A stretch of 64,000 nucleotides of DNA from Deltaproteobacteria bacterium (GCA_016210115.1 JACQUW010000180.1:1-64000), one strand, 5' to 3'; counted from the first letter of the stretch, positions 52,081-61,679 are shown. Notes: a model not told the origin generated them from the sequence alone. Numbers and translations: made by a program.

Positions 52081-54522
52081 TCATTTTGGTAAATTCCCTT
52101 GCCAACCTTTTTCTTTCCTCTTGGCCCAGGTGGTTACAATCCGCGCCATCTCCTCCAGGCGCCGCGCAACCCGACCATACAAGGTGTTCTCAGGATACTG
52201 TCCGTCAGCTTCGCGCTTCCCCACCGGCATCCCTGTGAGTAGTTCCAGTGCCTCCTCTACCGTATGAACGGCGTACACAGTGAAATTGCCCGCTTCGACT
52301 GCCTCAACCACTTCCCGGCGTAAGGCCAGATGTTTGATATTGCGGGCTGGGATGATGACACCTTGATCTCCCTTGAGCCCGTGTTTCTTGCAGGACTCAA
52401 AGAACCCTTCGATCTTTTCATTGACTCCACCGATAGGCTGCACCTCGCCCAATTGGTTCACGGAACCTGTAACCGCCAGGTACTGGCGGAGCGGAGCATT
52501 CGCCAGGCTAGAGAGCACTGCAGCGAGTTCCGCGACGGCGGCACTATCTCCTTCCACCTCGGAGTAAGTCTGCTCAAACGTCAGCGTGGCACTGAGGGCA
52601 AACGGATGGGCACCCGCGAACTTTCCTGCCAGGAACCCGGCCAATATCATGACACCCTTACTGTGAATATTTCCGGCAAGTTCGGCCTCGCGCTGGATAT
52701 CAATGACGCCCTTGGTTCCGATGAATGTTCTCGCCGTGATCCGGCAGGGACGGCCGAACCCATATTCTCCAAGCAAATGGAGCGAGAGGCCGTTGACTTG
52801 GCCGACCGCTTCACCCTCAAGATCCACCATTAGAGTCCCTTCCTTGATCTCATCCTGGATCCACTGCTCAGGGAGATTGGAACGGTATCTTTTGTTGGCG
52901 ATCGCGGTTTCAACATCACTCCCCGAGACCAGAGTGCAACCTCCTGATTGCGCCAAGAAACTTGCTTCACGGACCACGTCTCCCAACAAACCCAACCGCA
53001 GCGACAGCCGATCCTGACGCTCGGCCAGGCGGCAACCATACCGGATCAATTCGGCGACCGCATCCGATCCGAAGTGCGGCAGGCCTTCATCCCGGCAGAG
53101 GCTGGCTACAAACCGAGCGTAGAGCCTTTCTTGGCGCTCATCCCGAGTAACATCCAGATCGAATTCCGCTTTGACCTTGAAGATCTTTTGAAAGTCCTCT
53201 TCGTAGGCCTGGAGAAGATGAAAAAGGACCGGGGGACCAATCAGGATCACCTTGACATCGACGGGTACCGGCTGTGGCCTGAGGCCGATCGTCGAGAAAC
53301 CGTAGAATTCGGCAGGATCTTCGATTTTGACCTCTCGTGTTCTAATCACGCGCTTGAGGGCATCCCAGGCAAAAGGTTGGCGCAGCAAGTCCAGGGCATT
53401 CAAAATGAGGTAGCCGCCGCTCGCTTGCAGGAAAGCCCCGGCTCTTATTTCGGTAAAATCGGTATAGACGACGCCCATGTGGGCCTTGCGCTCGATTTTG
53501 CCGACCAGGTTGGCGTAAGTCGGATGTGATTCATCCACTACCGGGGCCCCGCCATCGGCCTGGTGCTCCAGGATTAGATTGACCTGGTAACGCGTCAGAT
53601 CAAGGTGGCGTCCCATCAATTCCAGGCCCGGAAGTTCCGGAGCAGGAGCTTCTCGACGCAGGAAGTCCTTATAGTTCGCAAGAATGTCTTCACGGACCTT
53701 CTCCAGATAGTCGAGCACCTGAGGCATGGCTTCGTAAGATTTTCGTAGGTTTTCGAATGGCCGCTCCAGTACAAGTTGCACGACCTCGCGGTCCATCTCC
53801 CGTACACGCTGCCCTGCTTCATGGTCCAGGGCGTGCAAACGAACCTGGAACTCACGGATCTCGCCGTCCAGAGCTTTCCTCTTTTCGTTCATTTCGTCTC
53901 GTTCTGCCCTGGACAGTGCGGCCAGTTCTTTCTCTGTCACAGGACGGCCGGCTTTTAGAGGAACCAACGCCAGCCCCAGGTGTGTCTCTTTGAAGCCGAA
54001 TCCGTGCCCCCGTCCGAGCTCCGTCAGTTCTTCAAAAAGCGCCTGCTTCCTGGCTACCGTCTCTTCCTCTATCTTCGCCTTGGCCTCGAGATACTTGGTG
54101 CTCTCAAAAACCCTTTGAATGTCTCGCCGCAGGTTTTGAATTAACGCGGCCATCGCCTCCCTAAAGGAACGGCCCTGGCCGGCGGGGAACGCGAGGCAGT
54201 ACGGCCTGGAAGGGTCCTGAAAGTTGTTAACATAACACCAATCCGGAGGCGTGGGGGCTCCATGGGCCGCACGCTTGGCCATTTCTTTAACCATCGACCA
54301 CTTTCCCATGCCGATAGGCCCGCATACGTAAATATTGAACCCGGCGCTTTTCACGTGGAGGCCGAACTCCAGCGCCTTTACCGCCCGCTCTTGCCCGATG
54401 GCCTCCTCCAGCGGGGTCAAATCACTCGTGACTGAGTAGCCGAGTTGGGCTGCCTCGATCATCGGCGACAATACCGCAGCCGGCAGTTTAAAGTTATCTG
54501 ACATCTTCGGTTGAACTTCCAT
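52081..54522 (-). CDS. Lon-like ATP-dependent protease (S16 domain), paralogue 2
   Basis: ICGPIGMGKWSM-type P-loop region; EGDSAAVAELAAVLSSLANAPLRQYLAVTGSVNQLGEVQPIGGVNEKIEGFFE. Confidence 0.92.
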   Translation of the reverse strand: MEVQPKMSDNFKLPAAVLSPMIEAAQLGYSVTSDLTPLEEAIGQERAVKALEFGLHVKSAGFNIYVCGPIGMGKWSMVKEMAKRAAHGAPTPPDWCYVNNFQDPSRPYCLAFPAGQGRSFREAMAALIQNLRRDIQRVFESTKYLEAKAKIEEETVARKQALFEELTELGRGHGFGFKETHLGLALVPLKAGRPVTEKELAALSRAERDEMNEKRKALDGEIREFQVRLHALDHEAGQRVREMDREVVQLVLERPFENLRKSYEAMPQVLDYLEKVREDILANYKDFLRREAPAPELPGLELMGRHLDLTRYQVNLILEHQADGGAPVVDESHPTYANLVGKIERKAHMGVVYTDFTEIRAGAFLQASGGYLILNALDLLRQPFAWDALKRVIRTREVKIEDPAEFYGFSTIGLRPQPVPVDVKVILIGPPVLFHLLQAYEEDFQKIFKVKAEFDLDVTRDERQERLYARFVASLCRDEGLPHFGSDAVAELIRYGCRLAERQDRLSLRLGLLGDVVREASFLAQSGGCTLVSGSDVETAIANKRYRSNLPEQWIQDEIKEGTLMVDLEGEAVGQVNGLSLHLLGEYGFGRPCRITARTFIGTKGVIDIQREAELAGNIHSKGVMILAGFLAGKFAGAHPFALSATLTFEQTYSEVEGDSAAVAELAAVLSSLANAPLRQYLAVTGSVNQLGEVQPIGGVNEKIEGFFESCKKHGLKGDQGVIIPARNIKHLALRREVVEAVEAGNFTVYAVHTVEEALELLTGMPVGKREADGQYPENTLYGRVARRLEEMARIVTTWAKRKEKGWQGNLPK

Positions 54523-55043
54523 TATTGTTTCGGAGGAAATCTTTCTAGCATCTGCTTGATCGCCGCCGGAATTTGCCGTTGCGCCCGCTCGCGGTCGCCC
54601 ACCACATCAGAGGCGCAGCCACGCCATACCGCCTGATTTGATCTCGAGTCAACAAATTCTATGAGCAAAGTTCCTTCCAGGTAAGTAAAACGACGCACAC
54701 ATTCGCCTGGCATCAAGGTTCCGGGACCGAGCAGTTGCCAGACGGCTTTCTCTTCAACGGCCGCATGATAAGCAACGGAAAAATCTGGCTCTCGTCCGTT
54801 CGCCTTCTGATATCCCTTTTTCAGGAGCTCCTGTTCGAGTGCCGTCCGCACCAGTTTGTCGACCCATTCGGGTGGAGGCTTCGGTTGGTCGTGGGCTCCG
54901 ATCCAACCAAATGTTCGATAGCGTCCGAAATCGATATTTCTGTCATAATTGGTTTGCACGGACACCGTAGCGCACCCGAAGAGCATTAGGGCTAAAGCAA
55001 GCGACATCACGCCTTTCATTCGCCCTACCGAATCGTAAACCAT
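54522..55043 (-). CDS. DUF4136-like lipoprotein
   Basis: Lipobox MLFGCATVSVQTNYDRNIDFGRYRTFGWI...; stop/start overlap with 52081..54522. Confidence 0.8.
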   Translation of the reverse strand: MVYDSVGRMKGVMSLALALMLFGCATVSVQTNYDRNIDFGRYRTFGWIGAHDQPKPPPEWVDKLVRTALEQELLKKGYQKANGREPDFSVAYHAAVEEKAVWQLLGPGTLMPGECVRRFTYLEGTLLIEFVDSRSNQAVWRGCASDVVGDRERAQRQIPAAIKQMLERFPPKQ

Positions 55044-55102
55044 CCCGGTTCCCCCGAATTAAGCCTGTATCCTGTTTGAGGCTCGCCTGATATGTCAGGC
55101 TC

Positions 55103-55117
55103 GCAACACTCATACCA
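55103..55117 (-). promoter_or_regulatory. sigma-54 candidate TGGTATGAGTGTTGC
   Basis: Upstream of DUF4136-lon pair. Confidence 0.6.
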
Positions 55118-55334
55118 AAGAGCTTACCCCCAGCTAACCGAAGGTTTTCAGCGAAGCTTACGAGGGAATAGTCATCATCTGGAACGATCACCCTTGACCA
55201 TGAAAACCGCTGCCCGCTCTCCGAGCCCGCGCAATGGGCGGCGTTTTTCACATTTGCGATTCTCCGCAATCTAATTTCGCGAGTCTCGAAAAATATGGCT
55301 GGCACAATCATGAAATAAACTGGACAATCCCTGC

Positions 55335-55349
55335 TGGCATGCGCATTGC
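55335..55349 (+). promoter_or_regulatory. sigma-54 candidate TGGCATGCGCATTGC
   Basis: 28 nt before AmrS-like ATG. Confidence 0.75.
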
Positions 55350-55376
55350 TCATAACTCTTTAGGATTAAACCAAGA

Positions 55377-56456
55377 ATGAAGGAAGCTCTATTATATGAA
55401 AAGGCCGATGGTCGGGCAGTGATCTGTAACTTGTGTGCCCACCGATGCTTTATCCCCCCCGGAAGGGTCGGCATCTGCCACGTCAGGGAAAACCGAGCGG
55501 GAGTTTTGTACACGCTGGTTTATGATCGCGTTATCTCACTCAACATTGATCCAATAGAAAAGAAACCTTTTTTTCACTTTCTGCCCGGCACTCGCTCATA
55601 TTCTATCGCCACAGTGGGCTGTAACTTCCATTGCCGATTCTGCCAAAACTGGGAGATCTCGCAGATGGCTGGAGACCGTAACGGCCTGATCCTCGGCGAG
55701 AAAACTTCGCCTGAAGAAATTGTCCGCGGGGCGTTGCAGACGGGCTGCAAAACGATCGCCTACACCTATACGGAGCCGACGATTTTCTTCGAGCTCGCGT
55801 ACGATGCGGCGAGACTTGCGGTAAACGAGGGCTTAAGAAACCTGTTCGTGACCAATGGCTACATAACGCCGGAAGCGCTCAGAATGATCCAACCGTACCT
55901 GCACGGGGCCAATCTCGACCTGAAAGGATTCGATGACAGGCGCTACCGCCGCGTTTGTGGCGCTAAACTGCAGCCGGTTCTCGACACCATACGTCTCATG
56001 AAAGAGTTGGGAATCTGGGTGGAAGTAACCACGCTCGTAGTGCCGGGCCATAACGACTCGGACCAGGAGCTGCGACAGATCGCTATTTTCCTGAGAGAGG
56101 TTGGAGCGGAGATTCCCTGGCATCTCAGCGCCTTCTTTCCAGCATACAAGATGTTAGATGTGGAGCCGACAGACCGGCAAACGCTCATGCGCGCCTGGGC
56201 AATTGGCAAGGAAGCGGGTCTCCGCCACGTTTATATTGGGAACCTCGCGGACAACGTGCATGAAGATACGACCTGCTATCAATGTGGAAACAGGTTGGTA
56301 CAGCGTTTCGGCTTTACAGTAAGGCGTAACCTGCTTGACGATGGGCGGTGCCCCTTCTGCCACGCATCAGTTGAAGGGGTGTGGAAAAATGAATTCTTGA
56401 AGGCCGAAGCTGGAGTTACACACTTCAGCCCAAATCTTAAGGAGGTAATCCCATGA
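55377..56456 (+). CDS. AmrS-like radical SAM protein (PFL-activase related)
   Basis: CNLCAHRCFIPPGRVGICHVREN, CNFHCRFCQNWEISQ radical SAM Cys triad. Confidence 0.9.
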   Translation: MKEALLYEKADGRAVICNLCAHRCFIPPGRVGICHVRENRAGVLYTLVYDRVISLNIDPIEKKPFFHFLPGTRSYSIATVGCNFHCRFCQNWEISQMAGDRNGLILGEKTSPEEIVRGALQTGCKTIAYTYTEPTIFFELAYDAARLAVNEGLRNLFVTNGYITPEALRMIQPYLHGANLDLKGFDDRRYRRVCGAKLQPVLDTIRLMKELGIWVEVTTLVVPGHNDSDQELRQIAIFLREVGAEIPWHLSAFFPAYKMLDVEPTDRQTLMRAWAIGKEAGLRHVYIGNLADNVHEDTTCYQCGNRLVQRFGFTVRRNLLDDGRCPFCHASVEGVWKNEFLKAEAGVTHFSPNLKEVIP

Positions 56457-56881
56457 ACGAAGCTGGGTTAGAGGTGATCGACACCACAATCCATAAGACT
56501 CGAGCGTGGCTTAATGATTTGATGAACGAGCTTGAGTGGGAGGGCGATCCGCACAAGGCCTATCTGGGGCTACGCGCGGTTCTTCATGCGCTCCGGGACC
56601 GGCTAACGATTGAAGAGGCTGTGCAGCTCGGCGCCCAGCTCCCCATGCTCATCCGTGGCTTCTATTACGAGGGATGGAAACTCACGGGGAAGCCGGTCAA
56701 AGAGCGTCATAAAGAGCAATTTTTGGATCACATCAGAAAGGCCTACAAAGATGACGTGACGGTCGACCCGGAACGAGTCGCGCGCGCCGTATTTAAGGTG
56801 TTGGCCAGGCGCACCAGCAAAGGGGAGATCGAGGACGTCAAATATTTGCTGCCCGCATCGGTTCGCAAGCTCTGGCCTTGA
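56453..56881 (+). CDS. DUF2267 protein
   Basis: ATGA overlap with amrS-like gene; LRAVLHALRDRLTIEEAVQLGAQLPMLIRGFYYEGW. Confidence 0.85.
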   Translation: MNEAGLEVIDTTIHKTRAWLNDLMNELEWEGDPHKAYLGLRAVLHALRDRLTIEEAVQLGAQLPMLIRGFYYEGWKLTGKPVKERHKEQFLDHIRKAYKDDVTVDPERVARAVFKVLARRTSKGEIEDVKYLLPASVRKLWP

Positions 56882-57129
56882 GGCGAGAGCTGTTATCGCG
56901 GAACGTTAGGCAAACGGTCCGTTGAACCAGCATACCCGCCATCTGCGCCAGCTCAAAGAATTGTTGTGCATCGACGGAAACAAAATTCGTGCGAATGATT
57001 CTGCCGAGGATTGTTTGAGTCCGCGCCTCAGGTTTGTCAGTCGTGCGCCACGGCGAAAATTGTTCCAAAGGATGCGCAGTTCGACCGGACGATACTCGTC
57101 TCACGCCATTTCCTTTATTGGTACAGATC

Positions 57130-58095
57130 ATGCTCAAAGATCAAACCGGGAAGGCATGGATTCTGGCAGCAGGGAGGCGCGGAAAAGTGAGAAGTTTTTT
57201 GCTGGGTCTCTGGCGGCTTGCAGACCCGAAAATCTCCCTCGCATCGTTTTCTGGAATGTTTCTTGGCGCATGTATTGCCGCGCGAGACGGAGCGCTCGCA
57301 GTAGACTGGCTGGTGCTCACGGTCATCGGCATCTTTTGCATAGAAGTTGCCAAGAATGCTTCGGGCGAGATCTTCGACTTCGATTCCGGGACCGATTTGG
57401 CCGTCGCTGCCGAGGACCGAAGCCCGTTCTCAGGCGGGAAACGGGTTCTTGTCGATAATCTGCTCACCCGTCATCAGACGATTGCGATTGCGGCTGTAAG
57501 TTACCTGCTTGGCATTGGCGCAGGGCTGGTGATTTTTGGTTACCGGGAGCCGCTCGTTTTCTGGCTGGGAGTGGGAGGAGTCGGTTGCGCCTTTTTCTAC
57601 CAGGCTCCTCCGTTTCGGCTTTCTTATAGGGGCTTGGGCGAGCTGGCCGTCGCGCTTTGTTACGGGCCGCTCATAACCGCCGGCACCTATCTCGTGCAGC
57701 GGGGAACAGTAACTCCGGAGGTTGGTCTTCGGTCAGGCGTGCTGGGGCTTCTCATCGCAGCTTTCCTATTGATCAACGAGTTCCCCGATTACCGCGCAGA
57801 TCTGGCATCGGGAAGGCTCAATCTGGTAGTAAGGCTCGGGCCGCGTAAAGCCGCACGAGTCTTTGTCGCCATCCTGTGCTTTTCCGGAGCAGCCCTGGCT
57901 ATCGCGCCATTCGCAGGAGTGCCAATCGGAGTATGGCTTGGCGCGTTGTTTTTGATTCCCGCCTCATTCGCCGCCAGGACCTTGCTGCGCCATCCTGAAG
58001 TCACGCCGCGCGTGATCCCTGCCCAGGCGCTTACGCTTTTAGCGTTCGTTCTCTACGCGCTTGGCTCAGGCATCGGACTCATTCTCTGGGAATAG
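57130..58095 (+). CDS. UbiA-family prenyltransferase
   Basis: Multi-TM; NASGEIFDFDSGTD and NEFPDYRADLASGRLNLVVRLG Asp-rich motifs. Confidence 0.85.
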   Translation: MLKDQTGKAWILAAGRRGKVRSFLLGLWRLADPKISLASFSGMFLGACIAARDGALAVDWLVLTVIGIFCIEVAKNASGEIFDFDSGTDLAVAAEDRSPFSGGKRVLVDNLLTRHQTIAIAAVSYLLGIGAGLVIFGYREPLVFWLGVGGVGCAFFYQAPPFRLSYRGLGELAVALCYGPLITAGTYLVQRGTVTPEVGLRSGVLGLLIAAFLLINEFPDYRADLASGRLNLVVRLGPRKAARVFVAILCFSGAALAIAPFAGVPIGVWLGALFLIPASFAARTLLRHPEVTPRVIPAQALTLLAFVLYALGSGIGLILWE

Positions 58096-58242
58096 AGCTT
58101 TACGACCCTGTTATATCCTGTTGCCTCGCGGCCTGCGCTAAATTCTCTAAATAGCGACAAAGAAGCCGGAAGATGTTGCAAGAATGCAAAGTCCTCCGCA
58201 GAGGCATGCCTCCAATCTCGTTACTATTCGGCTCTTGGAAAT

Positions 58243-58257
58243 TGGCACGTTTTATGC
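58243..58257 (+). promoter_or_regulatory. sigma-54 candidate TGGCACGTTTTATGC
   Basis: 34 nt before Usp ORF 58291. Confidence 0.75.
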
Positions 58258-58290
58258 GGAAAAACCCTACGCGCTTTCACTTCGCAATTC

Positions 58291-58815
58291 ATGATGCGGA
58301 GAAATTCAATGGAGAGGATCAGAACAATTCTCGCTCCCACAGATCTCTCGGAAAGGTCAGTAGAGGGAGTGCGATATGCCCTCAATCTGGCAAAGGCTTT
58401 GGGAGCGGAAGTTACGGCTTATTATGTCGTGCCCTACCATGGGTTTCAGAACCGGCAAAGAGGAGAAGACGAAACCAGGCCGTTCGAGCATGCATCTCCT
58501 TACGCTGAAAGCCTTCTCAGGCGCCATCAGTTCGCTCTCGCGCATTTCTTGAGCACCCACTTCGCTGATTTGACGCCGCGGGTCACGATCCGGGAAAAAG
58601 TCGAGCCTGGGGTCCCTGACAAAAAGATCGTCGACTGGGCGAAAAAAGAGGCTTCGGATTTAATTGTCATCTCCTCGCATAGAATCGCCTCTGTCGCAGA
58701 AAAGGCCGGTCAAAGCGTGGCTGAAAAAGTGATCCGTAATGCCCCCTGCCCCGTCCTCTTCATTCGTCGCGTTCCTGACAAAGAGGTAGTTAATGAGATC
58801 GGCGTAAACCCTTAA
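58291..58815 (+). CDS. Universal stress protein
   Basis: ILAPTDLSERSVEGVRYALNLAKALGAEVTAYYVV. Confidence 0.9.
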   Translation: MMRRNSMERIRTILAPTDLSERSVEGVRYALNLAKALGAEVTAYYVVPYHGFQNRQRGEDETRPFEHASPYAESLLRRHQFALAHFLSTHFADLTPRVTIREKVEPGVPDKKIVDWAKKEASDLIVISSHRIASVAEKAGQSVAEKVIRNAPCPVLFIRRVPDKEVVNEIGVNP

Positions 58816-58828
58816 CCGGAATTCATTT

Positions 58829-59221
58829 ATGTACTACACCACGATAAATCATACAGACGAGCGCTCCGATTTTGGAATGGATAAAGATCTTCTCGAGATC
58901 CTGGGCAGGAGAACCGCCCGGGAGGGGGAGGAAGAGCTTATGCTGGCGATCCTGGAAGACGCCGTAGCTTGCTTCCAAAAGTATGTGCGCGAACAAGGCG
59001 GCAAAGGAAAGGCTCTGTTCCGAGACGCGGAGAACTGGATTTTGAGCAAAAACAGCGACTGGCTTTTTTCATTTGAGAATATCTGCGAGGTCTTAGGCTT
59101 TGACCCGAAATACCTCCGTCAAGGGCTCATGCGCTGGAAAGAAAAGGCGCGCCGGAAAGGATTCGCGGCACACAAACAGAGCCCGAAACCTGAACAGTTT
59201 AAAGGGCTCCACAAAAACTAA
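58829..59221 (+). CDS. Hypothetical protein
   Basis: FRDAENWILSKNSDWLFSFENICEVLGFDPKYLRQGLMRWKEKA; follows usp closely. Confidence 0.7.
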   Translation: MYYTTINHTDERSDFGMDKDLLEILGRRTAREGEEELMLAILEDAVACFQKYVREQGGKGKALFRDAENWILSKNSDWLFSFENICEVLGFDPKYLRQGLMRWKEKARRKGFAAHKQSPKPEQFKGLHKN

Positions 59222-59284
59222 ACACCGCTGACAGCTTGAAAGTCTCTTCGGCCGGACTCATCGCGCTCGACGGGAAAGCTTCGG

Positions 59285-60112
59285 CTAAGCAGACGGCCAG
59301 TAAACCATCATCAGCACGCCGGCCCGGCGGACGCATTCTCCGGCGACGCTGCCGAAGATTGCCCGTTCCAATCCGCCACGGGCATGAGAAGTCATGGCCA
59401 GCAGAAGATCCTGGCGCCCCTCGACGTAGCTGCACAGGCTTTCTGCGGGCGCGCCGTGAAGAACCTCCCAATCAACCTCAATGCCGTACTTTTTCCTGCT
59501 CTCCTCAGCCACATTGCGAAGATAGGAAGATTCCAGAATGTCGCGCTTCAATTCCCGTGGAATCTGGGGTTGGCTCCCTTCTTCCGGCAGAACCTGCACG
59601 AGTTGAAGTCTCGTCTTCAAAAGCTTCGCAATCTCTCCAGCAAAAGGCAGAATCTTCGCAGAGTAATCGGACCCGTCCAGCGGCGCAACCACAGTGGAGA
59701 TAGTGAGAGTCTTATCGGCGACTCCCGCGGAAGCGGGCGCTCGTGGTCGATAAAGGAAGACGGGTCTGTCTGCGCCACGGATCACGCTCAGCGCCACGCT
59801 CCCAATTGCCGCCTGTAATAACCCGCCTCGCCCATGCGTTGTGATCGCCGGTAGCGCCGCAGGCCGCTCCCGCAATTCCTCCAGTACGGCTGCGGGCACA
59901 TTTTCAAAACCTCTCTTTAACTTGCCTTCGACGCCCAGGTGCCTGGCGAGCCCCTGCACATATCTCTCAGCCGCCGCAAACTGCCGCTCAACTTCCAAGA
60001 CGCGAAGCAGCGTGAGGGCCGCCCCCGTAGCGCCTACGATTCCTCGCGCGTATGGGAGGATCTGCTCCGCAAATAATGATCCGTCAAGACAGACAATAAT
60101 CCGATCAATCAT
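59285..60112 (-). CDS. Universal stress protein, two Usp domains
   Basis: MIDRIIVCLDGSLFAEQILPYARGIVG... and second domain. Confidence 0.9.
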   Translation of the reverse strand: MIDRIIVCLDGSLFAEQILPYARGIVGATGAALTLLRVLEVERQFAAAERYVQGLARHLGVEGKLKRGFENVPAAVLEELRERPAALPAITTHGRGGLLQAAIGSVALSVIRGADRPVFLYRPRAPASAGVADKTLTISTVVAPLDGSDYSAKILPFAGEIAKLLKTRLQLVQVLPEEGSQPQIPRELKRDILESSYLRNVAEESRKKYGIEVDWEVLHGAPAESLCSYVEGRQDLLLAMTSHARGGLERAIFGSVAGECVRRAGVLMMVYWPSA

Positions 60113-60145
60113 ATGTGGCCGCTGAGAATCGCAGCTTCTTCGGAT

Positions 60146-60778
60146 TCAGCCGTGGTGTTTGCCAATAACCCTCACGCTGCTCGCCTGAGGTCCCTTTTCG
60201 CCCTGCTCTTCGGTAAATTGCACCTCCATATTTTCCTTCATTCTGTCAAAATCCTCGTTGAGTACGCTGTTCTCGTGAAAATAGATCTCCCGCCCGTCAG
60301 CCGTCTCTAAAAAACCAAAGCCTTCATTTGACAAGAGTTTGCTCACTCGAGCGTGGGCCATAGGCTCATGGATTTTCAGCTGGCCTCTTTGTCGCCGCGC
60401 ATAATCCTGCAATTTTCGCCGGGCGGCGTCAAAGGCGTCTCGAATGGCCACGTAAATATCTTCGTGCGCATCGGGCTTGCTCGGCTGGCGATCAACCGCT
60501 AAATCAGCATCGGGCTCCTTGAGTCGATGCAGCGGCGTCCCTATGATGCGCTTCGGCGCACGATTCACGACCAGTTCCCCACCGGGCACAGTCATGTCGA
60601 TGCGCACACGAAACACCTTCCCTTTTCGATGGTAGCGGTGTGGCGCCTCGAGCATGACCCTGCAGCTCATGATTTTCTCATAGAAGGTGTCCAGCTTGAC
60701 CGCCTTGTCTCGGATGCTGCTCTCAATAGCTTCGGAAGGCGGCATGTTACGAAAGGTTATCTTGATTGGAATATTAAT
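60146..60778 (-). CDS. HPF/RaiA-family ribosome hibernation factor fused to a C-terminal cold-shock domain; probable ATT (AUU) start
   Basis: INIPIKITFRNMPPSEAIESSIRDKAVKL N-terminus; C-terminal ARVSKLLSNEGFGFLETADGREIYFHENSVL cold-shock domain. Confidence 0.85.
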   Translation of the reverse strand: MNIPIKITFRNMPPSEAIESSIRDKAVKLDTFYEKIMSCRVMLEAPHRYHRKGKVFRVRIDMTVPGGELVVNRAPKRIIGTPLHRLKEPDADLAVDRQPSKPDAHEDIYVAIRDAFDAARRKLQDYARRQRGQLKIHEPMAHARVSKLLSNEGFGFLETADGREIYFHENSVLNEDFDRMKENMEVQFTEEQGEKGPQASSVRVIGKHHG

Positions 60779-60898
60779 GGCTGTTCCCTCCTCTTCCTAT
60801 AATTTTCTTCCTTGGTCAGTAGAGCGGCGGTGATTTTATGGCAGCAATTCAACTTCACAATTGAGACGACTGCGGCTTCGATCCGTCAGGAAGTCGGA

Positions 60899-60913
60899 GC
60901 ACATTCCATGCCA
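60899..60913 (-). promoter_or_regulatory. sigma-54 candidate TGGCATGGAATGTGC
   Basis: Upstream of hpf-csd/usp unit. Confidence 0.6.
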
Positions 60914-61078
60914 TGCCAGCAAGAATTGCGTGTTGTCGAGATCCTTCTTATGGTGTCTTGGACCTGTCGACCGCACCTGTTCGCAGTACTGATAATAAGT
61001 GATAGACTATTGTATCATGTCTAGGAAGAAGTCATCTGGTTTTATTCGGAGATTTGACGTCGACTGAATAGCACGGCA

Positions 61079-61093
61079 GGGCACAGTTCTTGC
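61079..61093 (+). promoter_or_regulatory. sigma-54 candidate GGGCACAGTTCTTGC
   Basis: 61 nt before YbaK-like ATG. Confidence 0.55.
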
Positions 61094-61153
61094 GATTAGA
61101 TCGGTTCTGAGAGAAAAGGGAACAAAGGCTCTTTTGTTAGCAAGGAGGCTATT

Positions 61154-61639
61154 ATGCCGATACTCAGAAGATTAAAGGAAGTTTTGGATCGGGAAAAGAT
61201 CTCCTATGAGCTCTACAACCACCCACAGGCCTTCACGGCTCAAGAGATCGCCGCAAGCCAGCATATTCCGGGTAAAGAAATGGCCAAAGTGGTGATTCTC
61301 AAGCTGGATGGCGCTTTCGCGATGGCCGTCGTGCCGGCAAGCAAGATGATCAACTTTGACAGGGTCAGGGCGTCGCTTGGAACCAAGGAAGTATCGCTGG
61401 CGACGGAGGATGAGTTCGTGCGCCTTTTTCCCGATTGTGAAATTGGCGCCATGCCGCCATTCGGAGAGCTTTTCGGCCTGCCCGTCTATGTGGACCCTGC
61501 TCTGGAAAAGGACGAAACCATCTTCTTCAATGCGGGTAACCATCAGCAGACGGTGAGACTAAAATACGCGGATTTTAAAGAGATCGTAAAGCCTCAGGTG
61601 GTTCCGCTAACGCGTGAGGACAGGAAGAGAGCCGCTTAG
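61154..61639 (+). CDS. YbaK/EbsC-family aminoacyl-tRNA deacylase
   Basis: LYNHPQAFTAQEIAASQHIPGKEMAKVVILKLDGAFAMAVVPAS. Confidence 0.92.
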   Translation: MPILRRLKEVLDREKISYELYNHPQAFTAQEIAASQHIPGKEMAKVVILKLDGAFAMAVVPASKMINFDRVRASLGTKEVSLATEDEFVRLFPDCEIGAMPPFGELFGLPVYVDPALEKDETIFFNAGNHQQTVRLKYADFKEIVKPQVVPLTREDRKRAA

Positions 61640-61679
61640 TTGTAGCTAAGCGCGGTGCGCCGAATTCTCGATCCGCAAA

